From assembly GCF_004681125.1 (NCBI RefSeq), contig NZ_SIHO01000001.1, positions 755,149 to 819,148 on the forward strand: a DNA stretch of 64,000 bases. Direction: 5' to 3'. The DNA is from Glacieibacterium arshaanense. Its GTDB lineage: Bacteria; Pseudomonadota; Alphaproteobacteria; Sphingomonadales; Sphingomonadaceae. Below, piece by piece: positions 26,054 through 33,584 of this stretch. The notes under the pieces are model-generated. The model had not been told where the DNA came from. It was given only the letters and a program-made list of their open reading frames with translations, and ran no database searches. A program made the translations under genes and the position numbers. Each line of letters begins with the position of its first letter. Position 1 is the stretch's first letter.

Positions 26054-28033
26054 TTACGGCGCGCCCATGTTGGCAGCAAGGAACGCTGCGCTGCGGTCGA
26101 GCATGTCGGCGCGCACGCCGCTGTCGTCAAGCTGGTGGTCAAGTCCCGGATAGGTGATCAGCTCGTGGCGCTTGCCGGCACTGGCCAGCGCGCTATCCAT
26201 CAGCTTGCTCTGGCCGATGTCGACATTGATGTCCTGGTCGCCGTGGAACATCAGCACCGGCGCCTGCATCGCGGCAGCGTTGCGCGCCGGTGACCCCGAA
26301 ATCGTCAGCGGGCCGTCGCCGACGAACTCGACAACACGCTGATAGTTGGTGAAGCGGCGTGAAAAGTCCTTGAGCGCCTGCAGGTCGGTTACCGGTGCAA
26401 TAGCCACCACTGCTTTGTACAGCGCCGGATCGGTAATCGCCGCCTGCAGTGCGGCATAGCCGCCGTAGCTCCAGCCGACGATGGCAGTGCGCTTGGGGTC
26501 GGCAATGCCCTGCGCCGCCAGCCAGCGCGCGCCATCGTTGATGTCGCCGATTGCTGTCGGCCACGACTTGAAGCCGTTCTTGACGTAATAGTCCTGCCCA
26601 TAGCCCGCCGAGCCGCGGTAATTCGGCTGCAGCACGACATAGCCGAGCTGCGCGAAATATTGCGCAAGCCAGTCGAAGCCCCATTGATCGCGCGCCGATG
26701 GCCCCCCGTGCGGCATGATGATCGCCGGCAGGTTGGTCCTGGCGCCGCCGGGCGGCATCGTCACATAGCCGGCAATCTGTGTGCCGTCCTTGGCGGGGAA
26801 GGTCACCGGGGTCACGGTCGCCAGTTTGAGATCGGCGAGTTGCGGCCGCAATGCCACCAATTCGCCCAGCTCCTTGGTCGCGGTATCGAAACGGTAGTAG
26901 CGGCCGGGATCAACGTCCGATCCGGCAAAAATCAGCTTCTTGCTGCCATCCCAGCTTTCATCAAGGACATCGACCGTCGGGCCACCGAGGAGTGCCTTGG
27001 TCAGTGCCGCGCTCAACTTGCGCAGCCCGGGATCGAAGAATTCGAGTTGATTGCGGTCGGTAACATAGCTTGCTGCAACCGGCCTCCGGAACTTGCCGAT
27101 GCGCAGCACACCGTCGATATCAACATGCGGGTGCGCGTAAATCAGTGCATCGGCCGCGCCGGTGCCATTGGCATTCACGGCAAACAGTGCGAGTCGTCCA
27201 TCGCGCGGCTTCAATGCCAGCAGATTGTCGCCGTCGGTATCGAAGCCGTCATAGCTGAGGTCGGTGTAGCCATCGAGCGAGCCGACGCCGGCGGGTCGCC
27301 AGTCCTTCGAGGTTTTGGTGCGATAAAAATAGCTGATCTCGCCACTGTAATAGCCGGTATTGTTGGTCAATATCGACGCCATCAAGCGCACCGCACCGCG
27401 GTTATCTGTATCAAATTCAACGACATTGGTCTTGCCCGCCTCAACCGTTTCCATGCGCGCGGTGTTGACGTTGACGCGCTGCACGCTGGTGCCCGGATCG
27501 ACATTGGCGACGCGTGTGCCGGTGGAATTTTCCTCGGCCAGCGCGACCTGCATCAGCACATGTTCGGGATCATCGGGCAACCAGTCGATGACGTTGCCGC
27601 TGGTCTGGATGATGGTCAGCGTGCGCGCGTTACTGCGACTGCCGAGCGTCTTGGGATTGCTGCCATCGGCGTCGATGGCCATGATGCGGGTGAAACCGAG
27701 CTTGTCTTCGATGGCATTGGTGACGCCGTAGAGGAGGCAGATGAGGCGCTTGTCGGTCTTCCACTGGCACCAAGCCGGACGGACCGTGTTGTTCTGCGTG
27801 CCCAGCACCACCTTGGTTGCACCGGTGGCGATATCGGCGACGACAATGGCGGTGCCGAGCGTGCCCACCGGCGTCAGATAGACGATACGCGCGCCATCGG
27901 GCGAGAGTTGGACGCCCCAGGCCAGCGGTCGCGCGCCGAATGCCTTGGCGAGCGCCGCAGCATCGGCGGCATGTGCCGCAACGGGCAGGGTCAGCAGTAT
28001 GGCGGCGGTGGCGAGGGCTTTGAAGATACGCAT
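26054..28033 (-). CDS. Secreted prolyl-oligopeptidase (S9) family peptidase
   Basis: The product has 659 residues. Residues 1-22 are a signal peptide ending AAHA. An N-terminal seven-bladed propeller region precedes the alpha/beta hydrolase domain, which has GYVTMPPGG, IMPHGGPSARD, the nucleophile elbow GWSYGGYAA, the aspartate in HGDQDINVD and the histidine in YPGLDHQLD. It should cleave short peptides in the periplasm. Start: ATG at 28033, preceded by GGGAGTG and directly opening the signal peptide; the longer frame to 28225 overlaps the divergent promoter region. Confidence 0.9.
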   Translation of the reverse strand: MRIFKALATAAILLTLPVAAHAADAAALAKAFGARPLAWGVQLSPDGARIVYLTPVGTLGTAIVVADIATGATKVVLGTQNNTVRPAWCQWKTDKRLICLLYGVTNAIEDKLGFTRIMAIDADGSNPKTLGSRSNARTLTIIQTSGNVIDWLPDDPEHVLMQVALAEENSTGTRVANVDPGTSVQRVNVNTARMETVEAGKTNVVEFDTDNRGAVRLMASILTNNTGYYSGEISYFYRTKTSKDWRPAGVGSLDGYTDLSYDGFDTDGDNLLALKPRDGRLALFAVNANGTGAADALIYAHPHVDIDGVLRIGKFRRPVAASYVTDRNQLEFFDPGLRKLSAALTKALLGGPTVDVLDESWDGSKKLIFAGSDVDPGRYYRFDTATKELGELVALRPQLADLKLATVTPVTFPAKDGTQIAGYVTMPPGGARTNLPAIIMPHGGPSARDQWGFDWLAQYFAQLGYVVLQPNYRGSAGYGQDYYVKNGFKSWPTAIGDINDGARWLAAQGIADPKRTAIVGWSYGGYAALQAAITDPALYKAVVAIAPVTDLQALKDFSRRFTNYQRVVEFVGDGPLTISGSPARNAAAMQAPVLMFHGDQDINVDIGQSKLMDSALASAGKRHELITYPGLDHQLDDSGVRADMLDRSAAFLAANMGAP

Positions 28034-28133
28034 TTTACACTCCCTGTTCCCGCCCAAGTCTCGCGGTGCGGCGCGGCGATTGCAACCACTTGCAACTGCT
28101 TCGCATCCACAATGGATGCGATTGTCGGCACGG

Positions 28134-28162
28134 TTGCTGCGGCCTGCGGCTTCGACTAGCGT
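28134..28162 (+). promoter_or_regulatory. Promoter with no leader before the aminotransferase-V gene
   Basis: TTGCTG (28134-28139) and TAGCGT (28157-28162) are 17 nt apart. The ATG at 28170 begins seven bases after the -10 box, at the expected +1, and no ribosome-binding site is present. Confidence 0.55.
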
Positions 28163-28169
28163 CGGCGCT

Positions 28170-29426
28170 ATGACCAGCTGGAACATCGATACCGTCCGCG
28201 CCGCCTTTCCGGCGCTTGCCCTCACCGATGACGGGCGCGCGCGCGCCTATTTTGATGCGCCGGCGGGCACGCAGGTCGCCGGGCGCGTCATCGATGCGAT
28301 GGCCCACGCGATGGTACACGCCTGCGCCAATGACGGCGGGCTGTTCCGCACCAGCATTGCCGCGAGCGCCATCGTCGATGCCGCTCATGACGGCGTCGCG
28401 GCGCTGTTCAATGCCGAGCCCGACGAGGTGCTGTTCGGGTTGAACACCACGTCGTTATTCTTCGAATTCGCCGCGATCCTGTCGCGCGACTGGGCGGCGG
28501 GCGATGAAATCGTGCTGACGCGGATGGACCATGACGCCAATGTCGCGCCGTGGTTGCAGGCCGCCGCCGACAAGGGCGTCACCGTGCGTTGGCTCGAGTT
28601 CGACTACGACAGCTTTGAATTCCGCTACGACATGCTGGGCGACCTTATCGGACCGCGCACCAAGCTGGTCGCGGTCGGTCATGCCAGCAACTTCACCGGC
28701 ACGATCAACGATGTCGCGCGCGTTTGTGCCGCCGCGCGCGCGGTCGGGGCGGTCAGCGTAGTCGATGCGGTACAGTCGGCGCCGCACATCGCCATCGACG
28801 TCAAGGCGCTGGGTTGCGACCTGTTGTGCGCCAGCGCGTACAAATATTTCGGGCCGCATGCCGCGACCTTGTTCCTGTCGCGTGCGCTGCAGGCGAAGCT
28901 GCGGCCGTGGAAGGTGCGCCCGTCGGTCGATGACATGCCAACGCGCTTTGCGCCGGGTACACCTTCATTCGAAGCGCAGGCCGGGACGCTGGCGGCGATC
29001 GAGCATTTCGCCTGGCTCGGCAGCAGCTTCGGTGGCGCCGCCGCCGATGCGCCGTTGCGGGCGCGCATTGTTGCGGGTTTCGACGCGGTGACGCGCTACG
29101 AAACCGATTTGATGCGCCAGTTCCTCAGCGGCGCGGCGGCGATCCCGGGCTTCAAGCTGTTCGGCATCGGTAATGCCAACCGGTTGGCGTCGCGGGTGCC
29201 GACCTTCACCTTCACCATCGGCGGCCATGATGCACCGGCGGTGGTCGCTGAACTTGCGGCGCGTAACATCTTCGCGTGGAGCGGCTATTATTACGCGTGG
29301 GAGCCGGCGACCGCGCTGGGGCTGCGCGAAGGGCCGGGCGCCATTCGCGTCGGGCTGTCGCATTACAACAGCAGCGCCGAAGTCGATACGCTGCTCGCCG
29401 CCCTGTCCGACATCGCAGCCAGCTAG
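28170..29426 (+). CDS. Cysteine-desulfurase-like PLP enzyme (aminotransferase class V)
   Basis: The 418-residue protein has the class V fold: FDAPAGTQV at the N-terminus, HDANVAPW in the core, VVDAVQSAPH with the PLP-binding aspartate, and CASAYKYFGPH with Lys225 as Schiff-base lysine. It resembles the uncharacterised cysteine-desulfurase-like branch. The C-terminal third (FAWSGYYYAWEP onward) contains no cysteine where SufS or IscS place the persulfide residue, so a classical desulfurase reaction is doubtful. It could be a lyase or transaminase on an amino acid. The ATG at 28170 is set by the start of homology and the promoter just before it. Confidence 0.82.
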   Translation: MTSWNIDTVRAAFPALALTDDGRARAYFDAPAGTQVAGRVIDAMAHAMVHACANDGGLFRTSIAASAIVDAAHDGVAALFNAEPDEVLFGLNTTSLFFEFAAILSRDWAAGDEIVLTRMDHDANVAPWLQAAADKGVTVRWLEFDYDSFEFRYDMLGDLIGPRTKLVAVGHASNFTGTINDVARVCAAARAVGAVSVVDAVQSAPHIAIDVKALGCDLLCASAYKYFGPHAATLFLSRALQAKLRPWKVRPSVDDMPTRFAPGTPSFEAQAGTLAAIEHFAWLGSSFGGAAADAPLRARIVAGFDAVTRYETDLMRQFLSGAAAIPGFKLFGIGNANRLASRVPTFTFTIGGHDAPAVVAELAARNIFAWSGYYYAWEPATALGLREGPGAIRVGLSHYNSSAEVDTLLAALSDIAAS

Positions 29427-29445
29427 CGCTGCGGCGAAATGCTGC

Positions 29446-29474
29446 GCGACAGCCGCGGCATTTATGCGTATAGC
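29446..29474 (+). promoter_or_regulatory. Candidate leaderless promoter of the thioesterase gene
   Basis: GCGACA (29446-29451) and TATAGC (29469-29474) are 17 nt apart. The ATG at 29483 starts eight bases after the -10 box without a ribosome-binding site. Confidence 0.45.
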
Positions 29475-29482
29475 CCATACGC

Positions 29483-29884
29483 ATGACTGACGCCGCACTG
29501 CCTTTCCGCTTCGCTTTGCCCGTGGCGAACGAGGACATCGACCACATGGGTCATGTCAACAACGCGGTGTATCTGAAATGGGTGCAGGCGGCGGTGGTCG
29601 GTCACTGGGCCAAGCTGGCGACCCCTCAGGAGTTCGCCGAGCATCTGTGGATCGCGCTGCGCCACGAAATCGACTACCGCAAGCCGGCGTTCGTTGACGA
29701 CAATATCGTCGCCAATGTCGTGCTCGACAGCGTCCGCGGCGCGCGCGCCTGGTACTCGACGTTCATCATGCGCGGCGAGGAAGTTATCGCCGAGGTCAAA
29801 TCGACCTGGTGCTGCATCGACGCCGAAACCAAGACCCCGGTGCGCATCGCCCGCGATATCGTCACGCGCTTTTTCGAGCGCTAG
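29483..29884 (+). CDS. Hotdog-fold acyl-CoA thioesterase (4HBT family)
   Basis: The product has 133 residues, a normal length. DIDHMGHVNNAVYLKW is the classic signature of the 4-hydroxybenzoyl-CoA thioesterase/YbgC group, with the catalytic aspartate in the first position of DHMGHVNN. EIDYRKPAF and STWCCIDAET form the rest of the sheet. It would hydrolyse an acyl-CoA in the cytosol. Convergent with the SRPBCC gene; the two stops overlap in CTAG at 29881-29884. Confidence 0.9.
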   Translation: MTDAALPFRFALPVANEDIDHMGHVNNAVYLKWVQAAVVGHWAKLATPQEFAEHLWIALRHEIDYRKPAFVDDNIVANVVLDSVRGARAWYSTFIMRGEEVIAEVKSTWCCIDAETKTPVRIARDIVTRFFER

Positions 29885-30288
29885 CAGCTTTCGAGCTGGC
29901 TTTTCATCACGGCCAACCCGGTCGTCATGAAGCCGCCAAACGGTTCGGCAAGCGTGTCGGGCAGCACATCGGCAGTCCAGACCACCGTTGACCGGTCTGA
30001 CCCGTTGGCAAACACCTGAATCGCGCCGTTGTGATGGACGACACTGGCATCCTCGATGCTCCACACCAGGCGCCGGGCGTAACTATCACAAGCAACAATG
30101 CGTTCTTTGAGCACGGTGCCGTTGGCAAAGGTGACAACGCGCGTCGGCGGGTTCGCGCCGTTGATCATGTCGGTGGTGATGACGAACCCCGGCACCAGCC
30201 GGCTGTGCAACGCGCCGACATCGCGCACGGCATCCCAGATGCGGTCGGCTGCAACTTCGATAGTGATTTCGTGGCAAATACTGGCCAT
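29881..30288 (-). CDS. SRPBCC (START-like) family protein
   Basis: The product has 135 residues. It begins ICHEITIEVAADRIWDAVRDVG, the usual first strand and helix of a polyketide-cyclase/SRPBCC domain, and ends with the long C-terminal helix (GGFMTTGLAVMKSQLES). The fold binds hydrophobic ligands in a central cavity; no catalytic residues are obvious. A strong AGGGAGG site before the ATG (complement of 30286-30288) supports the start and shows an ordinary leadered mRNA. Function unknown. Confidence 0.85.
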   Translation of the reverse strand: MASICHEITIEVAADRIWDAVRDVGALHSRLVPGFVITTDMINGANPPTRVVTFANGTVLKERIVACDSYARRLVWSIEDASVVHHNGAIQVFANGSDRSTVVWTADVLPDTLAEPFGGFMTTGLAVMKSQLESC

Positions 30289-30402
30289 TGGTCAACCTCC
30301 CTTTTGAGACGTTACGGATACCCCTGAGCGGAGTCCGTGGCTGGCGGAATTCGGACGGGGTCGGCACGCGCAACGGCCGCGGTGAATTTGGAGACGCAGA
30401 GC

Positions 30403-31560
30403 ATGGCCATCATCAATCTTCCGCGCATTGTCCGCGTCGGCGGCGGCGCGCTCGCCGAACTGCCGGCGGCGATGGCGCAGCTCGGGCTGTCGCGGCCGTT
30501 CGTGGTGACCGACCCGTTCCTCGCCGGCAGCGGCATGGTCGATACGCTGCTTGGCGTGCTGGCCGCCGTCGGGCTGGAGGCGCGTGTATTCGCCGACACG
30601 GTATCCGATCCGACCACCGCAACCGTCGAGGCGGCGCTCGCGGTGCTGGGCGAGGGCGGCCATGACTGCATCATCGGCCTGGGTGGCGGTAGCCCGATCG
30701 ATACCGCAAAGGCTGTCGGCGCGCTGGCGCTCGATCCGCGTCCGGTCCCAATGCTCAAGGTGCCCGCGGTCAACGACTTGCCCGGCCTGCCGGTGATTGC
30801 CGTGCCGACGACGGCGGGGACGGGGGCGGAAGCCACGCGCGTCATCGTCATCACCGACGAGGCGACCTCCGAAAAGATGCTGTGCATGGGGCTGGCGTTC
30901 CTGCCGGTCATCGCCATCGTCGACTTCGAACTGACGATGGGCAAGCCGCGCCGGCTGACGGCGGATACCGGCATCGATTCGCTGACGCATGCGATCGAGG
31001 CCTATGTCTCGAAGCGCGCCAATCCGTTTGCCGATGCACTAGCGCTGTCGGCGATGCGGCTGATTACCCCCAACATCCGCCGCGCCTGCTCGCACCCCGA
31101 TGACCGCGCCGCGCGCGAGGCGATGATGGTCGGCGCGCACCATGCCGGCATCGCCTTCTCGAACGCCTCGGTGGCGCTGGTGCATGGCATGAGCCGGCCG
31201 ATCGGCGCGTTCTTCCATGTCCCGCACGGCCTGTCGAATGCGATGCTGCTGCCTGCGGTGACGGCGTTTTCGGCACCCGCGGCGCGACAGCGCTACGCCG
31301 ATTGCGCGCGCATGATGGGGCTGGCGGACGCGGCGGAGAGCGACCAGTCGGCGGTCGGACGGCTGGTCGAGGCGCTCGAAGTGCTCAACGCCGATCTCGA
31401 GGTGCCGACTCCGGCGATGTTCGGCATCGCGCGCGAGCAGTTCCACGCGCTGATCCCGACGATGGCCGAACAGGCGTTGGCCTCGGGGTCGCCGGCGAAC
31501 AACCCGCGCGTGCCCGAAAAGGCCGAGATCGAGGCGCTGTACAGGCAGATATATCCCTGA
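30403..31560 (+). CDS. Iron-containing alcohol dehydrogenase
   Basis: The 385-residue protein belongs to group III alcohol dehydrogenases. GGGSPIDTAK binds NAD(P); the metal ligands are Asp and His in DTGIDSLTHAIEAY, and the two histidines in HGMSRPIGAFFHVPHG. VPTTAGTGAEAT is the cofactor-loop motif. It oxidises a primary alcohol or reduces an aldehyde in the cytosol. The ATG at 30403 follows a GGAGA site; a frame further upstream lacks conserved sequence. With the CoA-transferase and SDR that follow it could form a catabolic cluster, but each appears to have its own start signals. Confidence 0.9.
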   Translation: MAIINLPRIVRVGGGALAELPAAMAQLGLSRPFVVTDPFLAGSGMVDTLLGVLAAVGLEARVFADTVSDPTTATVEAALAVLGEGGHDCIIGLGGGSPIDTAKAVGALALDPRPVPMLKVPAVNDLPGLPVIAVPTTAGTGAEATRVIVITDEATSEKMLCMGLAFLPVIAIVDFELTMGKPRRLTADTGIDSLTHAIEAYVSKRANPFADALALSAMRLITPNIRRACSHPDDRAAREAMMVGAHHAGIAFSNASVALVHGMSRPIGAFFHVPHGLSNAMLLPAVTAFSAPAARQRYADCARMMGLADAAESDQSAVGRLVEALEVLNADLEVPTPAMFGIAREQFHALIPTMAEQALASGSPANNPRVPEKAEIEALYRQIYP

Positions 31561-31577
31561 CCGCGACGACGCGGCAT

Positions 31578-31606
31578 TTGCGTGGGTCTGTGCCCCCTGC
31601 TAACCC
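31578..31606 (+). promoter_or_regulatory. Candidate leaderless promoter of the CoA-transferase gene
   Basis: TTGCGT (31578-31583) and TAACCC (31601-31606) are 17 nt apart. The ATG at 31613 follows six bases later. The -10 is weak. Confidence 0.4.
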
Positions 31607-31612
31607 GTTGGC

Positions 31613-32821
31613 ATGACTGCGACCCCACCGCGCCGCCCGAGCCTTGACGGTATCCGTGTCCTCGATCTGTCGCGCGTGCTGGCGGGGCCGTGGTGCACGA
31701 TGATCCTCGCCGACCTCGGTGCCGAAGTCATCAAGATCGAAAACCCCAAGGGTGGTGACGACACGCGCAAATGGGGCCCGCCCTATGCTGCGGGTGAGGC
31801 CGCCTATTACCTCGCCGCCAACCGCAACAAGCAGAGCGTCGCGGTCAACATCGCCACACCCGAAGGCCAGGCGATCATCCGCGGGCTGGCGCTGCAATGC
31901 GACGTGCTGGTCGAAAATTACAAGCTCGGCGGTCTCGACAAATACGGCCTCGATTACGCGTCGCTGTCGGCGGACCACCCGGGGCTGATTTACTGTTCGA
32001 TTTCGGGCTATGGCCGCACCGGGCCGCGCGCCGCCGAGCCCGGCTATGACTATGTCATCCAGGCCGAAGCCGGGCTGATGTCGTTCACCGGTGAGGTCGA
32101 AGGCGCGCCGATGAAGGCCGGCGTCGCGGTTGCCGACCTGTTCACCGGCATGGCGGCGGCACAAGCCATTCTGGCAGCAATCATCGCGCAGAAACGCGAC
32201 GGGTTGGGCCAGCACATCGACATGGCGCTTTATGATTGCCAGCTGGCAATGCTCGCCAATATCGGCAGCAGCGTGCTGGTATCGGGTGAGGAACCGCGGC
32301 GCTACGGCAACGGCCATCCGACGGTGGTGCCGTATCAGTTGTTCAAGACCAGTGACGGCGAAGTCGTCATCGCGGTCGGCAATGACGGGCAGTTCGCGCA
32401 TTTGTGCAACAATCTGCTCGGCCGCCCCGAAATCGCCGCCGACCCGCGCTTTGTCACCAACAGCGACCGCGTCGTCCACCGCGTCGCGCTGAATGACGTC
32501 CTGGTGCCGCTGATTGCCGCCAAGCCGACGCACTATTGGCTCGAAGGCTTGAAGGCGGCGGGCGTGCCGGCAGGCGCAGTGCGTTCGGTTGGTACGGCAC
32601 TCGCCGCGCCCGAAACTGCGGCACGCGGCATGGTCGGCAAGGTGGCGCATCCGACTGCGGGCGAGGTGTCACTGATCGCCTCGCCGCTCAAACTTTCGGG
32701 CACACCGCCGGTAACGATGGTTGCGCCGCCGCTTTTGGGGGAGCACACGCAAGAGGTGCTGCGCCGCTTTGGACTGGCCGAAATGGCCCTTGGGGGAAAC
32801 AATGGACCTGCAACTTCGTGA
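31613..32821 (+). CDS. CaiB/BaiF (class III) CoA-transferase
   Basis: The product has 402 residues, typical of class III CoA-transferases. It has LDGIRVLDLSRVLAGP at the N-terminus, ADLGAEVIKIENPKGGDDTR with CoA contacts, NRNKQSVAVNIATPEG, and LVENYKLGGLDKYGLDY. The conserved catalytic aspartate should be in the GVAVADLFTGM segment. Such enzymes move CoA between organic acids, or racemise methyl-branched acyl-CoAs, in the cytosol. The SDR gene starts inside its last 20 bases, so the two are translationally coupled. Confidence 0.92.
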   Translation: MTATPPRRPSLDGIRVLDLSRVLAGPWCTMILADLGAEVIKIENPKGGDDTRKWGPPYAAGEAAYYLAANRNKQSVAVNIATPEGQAIIRGLALQCDVLVENYKLGGLDKYGLDYASLSADHPGLIYCSISGYGRTGPRAAEPGYDYVIQAEAGLMSFTGEVEGAPMKAGVAVADLFTGMAAAQAILAAIIAQKRDGLGQHIDMALYDCQLAMLANIGSSVLVSGEEPRRYGNGHPTVVPYQLFKTSDGEVVIAVGNDGQFAHLCNNLLGRPEIAADPRFVTNSDRVVHRVALNDVLVPLIAAKPTHYWLEGLKAAGVPAGAVRSVGTALAAPETAARGMVGKVAHPTAGEVSLIASPLKLSGTPPVTMVAPPLLGEHTQEVLRRFGLAEMALGGNNGPATS

Positions 32822-33575
32822 CAAGGTGATCTTCGTCGCCGGTGCCAGTCGTGGCATCGGGCTCGGGATCGTCGAAACCTGCCTCGCCGAAGGCGCGCGC
32901 GTCGCCATGGCGGCGCGTGGTGCCGAAGCGCTCGAAGCCGCCCGCGCCCGGCTGGCGGCGCAATATGGCGCTGACAAGCTGTGGAGCTTCGCCGGCGACA
33001 TGCGCGACAGCGGTGATATCGAAGCCGCCGTGCGCGGCGCCGAAGCTTCGCTCGGGCCGATCTGGGGCGCCGTCGCCAATGTCGGGCTCGACGAAACGCC
33101 GCCGGGGTTCGACGTGACCGATGACCATTGGGAGGCCGGGCTGACGCAGAACCTGACGTCGGCGTACCGGCTGTGCCGCGCCGTGCTGCGCAACATGCAG
33201 GCGCGCGGCGAGGGGGCATTGCTGCTCATCAGTTCGATCGCCGGACTGACCGCGCTCGGCACGCCGCTGACCTATGGCACGTCGAAGGCGGCGATGAACC
33301 ATCTGGCGCGCGAACTGGCGCTTCTGCAAGGCCGCCACAACATCCGCGTCAATGCGCTGGCACCGGGCAACATCATCTTCCCCGGCGGTGGCTGGGAAGA
33401 ACGCTCGACCGGCCCGCGCGCCGACTCCTGGGCGCAATGGGTCAAGCGCGAAGTGCCACTGCGGCGCTACGGCACGCCCGAAGAAATCGGCAATATGGCA
33501 GCGTTCCTGCTGTCGCCGCGCGCCAGCTTTGTCACTGGTGCTGTGGTGCCGGTCGACGGTGGACAATCGCGGTAA
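32802..33575 (+). CDS. Short-chain dehydrogenase/reductase
   Basis: The product has 257 residues. The NAD(P)-binding GASRGIG (TGxxxGxG variant) lies near residue 15; the catalytic serine is in LLISSIAGL and Tyr/Lys in YGTSK. The usual NNAG motif reads VANVG. The C-terminus ends with VTGAVVPVDGG. The ATG at 32802 is preceded by GGGGGA inside the CoA-transferase gene, which fixes this start over a longer in-frame one at 32721. It should oxidise or reduce a hydroxyl/keto group on a CoA thioester or free acid. Confidence 0.93.
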   Translation: MDLQLRDKVIFVAGASRGIGLGIVETCLAEGARVAMAARGAEALEAARARLAAQYGADKLWSFAGDMRDSGDIEAAVRGAEASLGPIWGAVANVGLDETPPGFDVTDDHWEAGLTQNLTSAYRLCRAVLRNMQARGEGALLLISSIAGLTALGTPLTYGTSKAAMNHLARELALLQGRHNIRVNALAPGNIIFPGGGWEERSTGPRADSWAQWVKREVPLRRYGTPEEIGNMAAFLLSPRASFVTGAVVPVDGGQSR

Positions 33576-33584
33576 GCCTTCGCG

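Noticed and set aside
26660..28159. 499-codon plus-strand frame opposite the S9 peptidase
   Set aside because: No signal, motif or ribosome-binding site; the peptidase on the other strand has a full catalytic triad.
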